Shown piece after piece: positions 5,773-9,397 of a DNA stretch of 9,397 nt (position 1 is its first letter; each line of letters opens with the position of its first letter). The DNA is taken from contig JAEWKB010000280.1 in the NCBI GenBank assembly GCA_023386255.1, positions 1-9,397 of the forward strand, read 5' to 3'. The notes below the pieces were generated by a model. That model did no database searches, had not been told where the DNA came from, and saw nothing but the letters and a program-made list of their open reading frames with translations. The translations under genes were made by a program, and so were the position numbers. This stretch comes from Bacteroidota bacterium. Its GTDB lineage: Bacteria > Bacteroidota > Bacteroidia > Flavobacteriales > Flavobacteriaceae.

Positions 5773-7364
5773 AAAAAAATTACCTTCTTGTTTTAGTTCT
5801 TTTACTTATGGCAAACGGAGCTAGCGCACAAAATTATGTGTGGGAGTGGGCTAAATCGGCTTCATCGGGGCATTCTTCTGAAGCTGTTACAACAACTACA
5901 GACGCTTCGGGTAACATATATACAGGAGGCAGTTTTCAGTCAACATCCATAACATTTGGTACAACGGTATTAACCAATACTGCCGACAATTACCAAATGT
6001 TTATTGTTAAGCACAACAGCAATGGCGATTTAGTTTGGACAGTCGGCGGAACACCTGCAAATTATTCACAGGTCACCTCTCTTGCCACAGATGCTACAGG
6101 AAACTTATATGTTACAGGCCGTTTTCACACTTCAATAACGTTTGGCAGCGCTACACTAAATGCGCCCGGGTTTAGTTCATTCCTGGCCAAATTTAATCCT
6201 GAGGGCGTTGCACAATGGGCTGTTAAGCCCGGTGGCACAGCAAGTACAATTTTTAGCAACGTAATTTGGAAGGATAATAATGTATACGTTTGCGGCAGCT
6301 TTGAAGGTACTCCGCTTACAATCGGGCCATCTTCGCTTACTAATTTAGGCAGTGGAGACGCTTTTGCAGCAAAATTTGATGCTAACGGTAACGGCCTTTG
6401 GGCGAGACGTATTGCAGGTACCGGTTTTGACAGCGCTTCGGGCATAGCCGTTAATAGCTGGGGCGAAGTCCTTGTTACCGGGAGTTACAGCTCTGCGACA
6501 ATAAACTCAGGAAGTACACCTGTTAGCAATAACGGCAATAGCGATATTTTTGTCACGAAGTTGAATTCCAATGGGGTGAGTCAGTGGATAAAAAGCTATG
6601 GCGGAACAGGATATGATTCAGGATACTCTCTCCTTGTGAATAGTCAGAATGAAATATACCTGCTGGGTAGATTATTTTCTCCTACAGTTGCTATTGGCAA
6701 TGTACAGGTTACTTCAGCTAACGGCACTGAAATACTTCTTGCAAAAATAGGCGACAACGGCAACACAGTATGGGCTAACCTTTCCGGAGGTAACCAGGGA
6801 GATAACGCCACCGATTTTAAATTGGACGCTGATGGGAATGTTTATATTACAGGTTTTACCTATTCTTCTTCATTTGAAACAGGCGGACTCACTTTAACTC
6901 CTTCAGGGCTCAGTAACATGTTTGTAATAAAAATGATTCCGGCCGGCACCTCAGAATGGGCTACTATGGTACCCGGAAATGACGGGACAGAAGCCAGGGC
7001 AATAGCTGTTGATTCTGATGAAATTTACATTGCAGGCCGCTTTAACAATACGCTTTCTCTGGGGAATACAACTTTATCAAACATTAATAATACAGGGATG
7101 TTTGTAGCTAAATTGGTACCCGAAGCAATGGGTACTAAGGAAGTAAGATCACTTCATATTTCGGTCTATCCAAACCCTGTAAAAGAAGTATTGAATATTT
7201 CATCAGAAATAAGCGTTGACAGTAAATATTATATTTCTGATACTACAGGAAGAAAAATATCATCCGGCACAATAGTAAATAAAGGTGTAAATACATCTTT
7301 ACTGCCTGCAGGTATTTACTTCCTTAACATCAACAATACAACAACAAAATTTATCAAGGAATAA
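5769..7364 (+). CDS. T9SS-exported seven-bladed beta-propeller protein
   Basis: The 531-residue protein begins with a signal peptide (residues 1-20, LLVLVLLLM core, cleavage after ASA). Residues 21-450 consist of about seven degenerate repeats of roughly 62 residues, each with a GNxYxxG-like strand (for example GNIYTGG at 48, GNLYVTG at 111, GNVYITG at 356, EIYIAG at 418), an F/L-rich strand, and an NGxxxW end. Blade-ending tryptophans fall at 27, 90, 150, 211, 273, 335 and 397. This resembles SBBP-type beta-propeller repeats. Residues 463-531 form a type A T9SS sorting domain: ISVYPNPVKEVLNI, then YYISDTTGRKISSG, LPAGIYFLNI and a terminal KFIKE. The protein should cross the outer membrane and be released or anchored on the surface. 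No catalytic residues are recognisable; binding to glycans or proteins is only a guess. The ATG overlaps the mutA stop and mutB follows after 9 bases, so it is embedded in the mutase operon. Confidence 0.92.
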   Translation: MKKNYLLVLVLLLMANGASAQNYVWEWAKSASSGHSSEAVTTTTDASGNIYTGGSFQSTSITFGTTVLTNTADNYQMFIVKHNSNGDLVWTVGGTPANYSQVTSLATDATGNLYVTGRFHTSITFGSATLNAPGFSSFLAKFNPEGVAQWAVKPGGTASTIFSNVIWKDNNVYVCGSFEGTPLTIGPSSLTNLGSGDAFAAKFDANGNGLWARRIAGTGFDSASGIAVNSWGEVLVTGSYSSATINSGSTPVSNNGNSDIFVTKLNSNGVSQWIKSYGGTGYDSGYSLLVNSQNEIYLLGRLFSPTVAIGNVQVTSANGTEILLAKIGDNGNTVWANLSGGNQGDNATDFKLDADGNVYITGFTYSSSFETGGLTLTPSGLSNMFVIKMIPAGTSEWATMVPGNDGTEARAIAVDSDEIYIAGRFNNTLSLGNTTLSNINNTGMFVAKLVPEAMGTKEVRSLHISVYPNPVKEVLNISSEISVDSKYYISDTTGRKISSGTIVNKGVNTSLLPAGIYFLNINNTTTKFIKE

Positions 7365-7373
7365 TTCTGAAAC

Positions 7374-9397
7374 ATGGCCAGAAAAAACCTTCAACATATT
7401 ACACTTAAAGATTCTGTTGCTACAGAACATAAGGCACTTGCCACCGAACAGGAAGCTTTTGTTACTGCCGAGGGCATTGCCGTAAAGCCTACCTACACTG
7501 ACGAAGATATCGCAAACCTGGAGCACCTTGATTTTGGTGCAGGCTTCGCGCCAAACCTCCGGGGGCCGTATGCTACTATGTATGTGCGCCGCCCGTGGAC
7601 CATTCGCCAGTATGCGGGTTTTTCTACCGCCGAAGAAAGTAATGCCTTTTACCGCCGTAACCTTGCAGCAGGCCAAAAAGGACTCTCTGTGGCGTTTGAC
7701 CTTGCCACGCACCGCGGGTATGACAGTGACCATGAGCGTGTGGTAGGCGACGTAGGCAAAGCAGGTGTTGCTATTGACAGCGTAGAGGATATGAAGGTGC
7801 TGTTTGACCAGATTCCGCTTAATGAAATGTCGGTTTCAATGACCATGAATGGCGCGGTACTGCCCATAATGGCTTTTTATATTGTTGCCGCCGAAGAGCA
7901 GGGCGTAAAGCCGGAACTGCTTAGCGGTACCATACAAAACGACATCCTTAAGGAGTTTATGGTACGTAATACGTACATCTACCCTCCTGCCCCATCCATG
8001 AAAATTATAGCTGACATCTTTGAGTTTACCAGCAAAAAGATGCCGAAGTTCAACTCCATCAGTATCTCGGGCTACCACATGCAGGAAGCCGGCGCAACTG
8101 CCGATATTGAGCTTGCCTACACATTGGCCGATGGATTGGAATACATTCGTACCGGATTGGCGGCAGGCATGAAGATAGATGAATTTGCACCGCGCCTCTC
8201 GTTCTTCTGGGCCATCGGCATGAATCATTTCATGGAGATTGCGAAGATGAGGGCGGGCCGTATGCTTTGGGCAAAGCTGTTAAAGCAGTTCGACCCGAAA
8301 GATGAGAAATCACTTGCATTGCGTACCCACTGCCAAACCAGCGGCTGGAGCTTAACCGAGCAGGACCCTTTTAATAATGTGGCACGTACGGCTATTGAGG
8401 CAGCTGCCGCGGCTTTTGGAGGTACGCAGTCGCTCCACACCAATGCACTGGATGAGGCTATTGCCCTGCCGACCGATTTTTCGGCACGTATAGCGCGTAA
8501 CACACAGATATTCCTTCAGGAAGAGACCAAAATAACAAAAACAGTCGACCCATGGGCAGGCAGCTACTATGTAGAAAGCCTTACCGATGAGATTGCAAAA
8601 AAAGCATGGGCACTGATACAGGAAGTGGAAGAGCTTGGCGGAATGACCAAAGCCATTGAGGCCGGCATACCAAAACTTCGCATTGAAGAAGCAGCCGCAC
8701 GCAAGCAGGCGCGTATTGACAGCGGGCAGGATATTATTGTAGGCGTAAACAAATACCGCCTGGAGAAGGAAGACCCACTGCACATACTTGATGTAGATAA
8801 CCAGATGGTGCGCCGCCAGCAAATCGAAAGGCTGGAACAAATAAAAGCTACACGCAATGCTGCTAAAGTGCAGGAATGCCTTGAGAAGCTTACTGCCGCC
8901 GCACAATCAGGAGCAGGTAATTTACTGGAACTTGCCGTTGAAGCTGCACGCCACAGGGCTACCCTGGGCGAAATAAGCGATGCGCTGGAAAAGATTTACG
9001 GAAGGTATAAAGCACAAATTAAATCATTTAGCGGAGTGTACAGCAAAGAAATTAAGAACGATGAAAGCTTTGAGAAAGCCAAACAGCTTGCTGATGAATT
9101 TGCAAAGCTTGAAGGCCGCCGCCCAAGGATAATGATTGCCAAGATGGGTCAGGACGGGCATGACCGCGGCGCCAAGGTAGTAGCAACAGGCTATGCCGAT
9201 GTTGGTTTTGATGTTGATATTGGCCCACTGTTCCAGACACCGGCCGAAGCTGCGAAACAGGCCGTTGAGAATGACGTGCATATCTTAGGAGTATCATCCC
9301 TTGCCGCCGGGCATAAAACACTGGTACCGCAGGTTATTGAGGAACTAAAAAAATACGGCCGTGAAGATATTATGGTTATTGTAGGTGGTGTTATACC
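7374..9397 (+). CDS. mutB: Methylmalonyl-CoA mutase, large (alpha) subunit, 3' end cut
   Basis: This is the catalytic, adenosylcobalamin-dependent subunit; 674 complete codons are visible and the frame stays open to the window end, against about 710-720 in complete relatives, so only the last few dozen residues are missing. The barrel domain shows [20 protein letters not shown] (63-82), [25 protein letters not shown] and [14 protein letters not shown] (349-362), all standard mutase blocks. The C-terminal cobalamin domain begins near [20 protein letters not shown] and contains DGHDRG (594-599), the DxHxxG motif whose H596 replaces the lower cobalt ligand, followed by [10 protein letters not shown]. 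The enzyme therefore looks functional. ATG 7374 lies nine bases after the propeller stop, and its N-terminus MARKNLQHI is of normal length. No internal frameshift was found on reading the frame through. Its partner, mutA, is separated by the exported propeller gene. Confidence 0.97.
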   Translation, partial: MARKNLQHITLKDSVATEHKALATEQEAFVTAEGIAVKPTYTDEDIANLEHLDFGAGFAPNLRGPYATMYVRRPWTIRQYAGFSTAEESNAFYRRNLAAGQKGLSVAFDLATHRGYDSDHERVVGDVGKAGVAIDSVEDMKVLFDQIPLNEMSVSMTMNGAVLPIMAFYIVAAEEQGVKPELLSGTIQNDILKEFMVRNTYIYPPAPSMKIIADIFEFTSKKMPKFNSISISGYHMQEAGATADIELAYTLADGLEYIRTGLAAGMKIDEFAPRLSFFWAIGMNHFMEIAKMRAGRMLWAKLLKQFDPKDEKSLALRTHCQTSGWSLTEQDPFNNVARTAIEAAAAAFGGTQSLHTNALDEAIALPTDFSARIARNTQIFLQEETKITKTVDPWAGSYYVESLTDEIAKKAWALIQEVEELGGMTKAIEAGIPKLRIEEAAARKQARIDSGQDIIVGVNKYRLEKEDPLHILDVDNQMVRRQQIERLEQIKATRNAAKVQECLEKLTAAAQSGAGNLLELAVEAARHRATLGEISDALEKIYGRYKAQIKSFSGVYSKEIKNDESFEKAKQLADEFAKLEGRRPRIMIAKMGQDGHDRGAKVVATGYADVGFDVDIGPLFQTPAEAAKQAVENDVHILGVSSLAAGHKTLVPQVIEELKKYGREDIMVIVGGVI

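Noticed and set aside
7299..7733. 144-codon minus-strand frame spanning the propeller end and mutB start
   Set aside because: It crosses the junction of two well-supported plus-strand genes and has no recognisable domain.
7528..7746. 72-codon plus-strand frame inside mutB
   Set aside because: It is out of frame with the continuous mutB reading frame that carries all mutase motifs; there is no frameshift in mutB.
8352..8906. 184-codon open frame on the minus strand inside mutB
   Set aside because: It lies antisense to a conserved catalytic gene, its product is cysteine- and aromatic-rich without a recognisable domain, and it is explained by codon bias of mutB.

Overview
The window reads as chromosomal DNA of a Bacteroidota bacterium, most likely a flavobacterium. 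Three things point there. It encodes a secreted protein with a C-terminal sorting domain of the type IX secretion system (T9SS), which is confined to this phylum. Two candidate promoters match the Bacteroidota -7 consensus TAnnTTTG. Most starts lack a clear Shine-Dalgarno sequence. I see no phage, transposase, CRISPR array, tRNA or rRNA gene.

Layout. (1) 1-512: the C-terminal end of peptide chain release factor 3 (prfC), closed by a strong intrinsic terminator. (2) 513-1247: an AT-rich leader with a CRP-like dyad and a possible promoter, then a small orphan P-loop protein of unknown function. (3) 1282-2850, minus strand: a secreted family 13 alpha-amylase, convergent with the P-loop gene and divergent from udk. 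(4) 2922-9397, plus strand: a tightly packed run of uridine kinase (udk), a four-helix-bundle (S23-type) protein, an FtsB/DivIC-like cell-division protein, the small subunit of methylmalonyl-CoA mutase (mutA), a T9SS-exported beta-propeller protein, and the large subunit of methylmalonyl-CoA mutase (mutB), cut by the window end.

The last block looks like one transcription unit, with gaps of 40, 47, 12, -4 and 9 bases and no clear internal promoter. The two mutase subunits form one heterodimer that interconverts methylmalonyl-CoA and succinyl-CoA. udk serves pyrimidine salvage and the FtsB-like protein serves septation; their link to the mutase is positional.

Two guests stand out. The S23-type gene lies between AT-rich inverted repeats that could fold into a stem around it, much like the intervening sequences of 23S rRNA, but here between protein genes. 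The exported propeller gene sits between the two mutase subunit genes with a 4-base ATGA overlap, so a surface or extracellular protein is apparently translated from the same message as a cytosolic B12 enzyme. Its tryptophan spacing predicts seven blades closed by strands from both ends of the chain.
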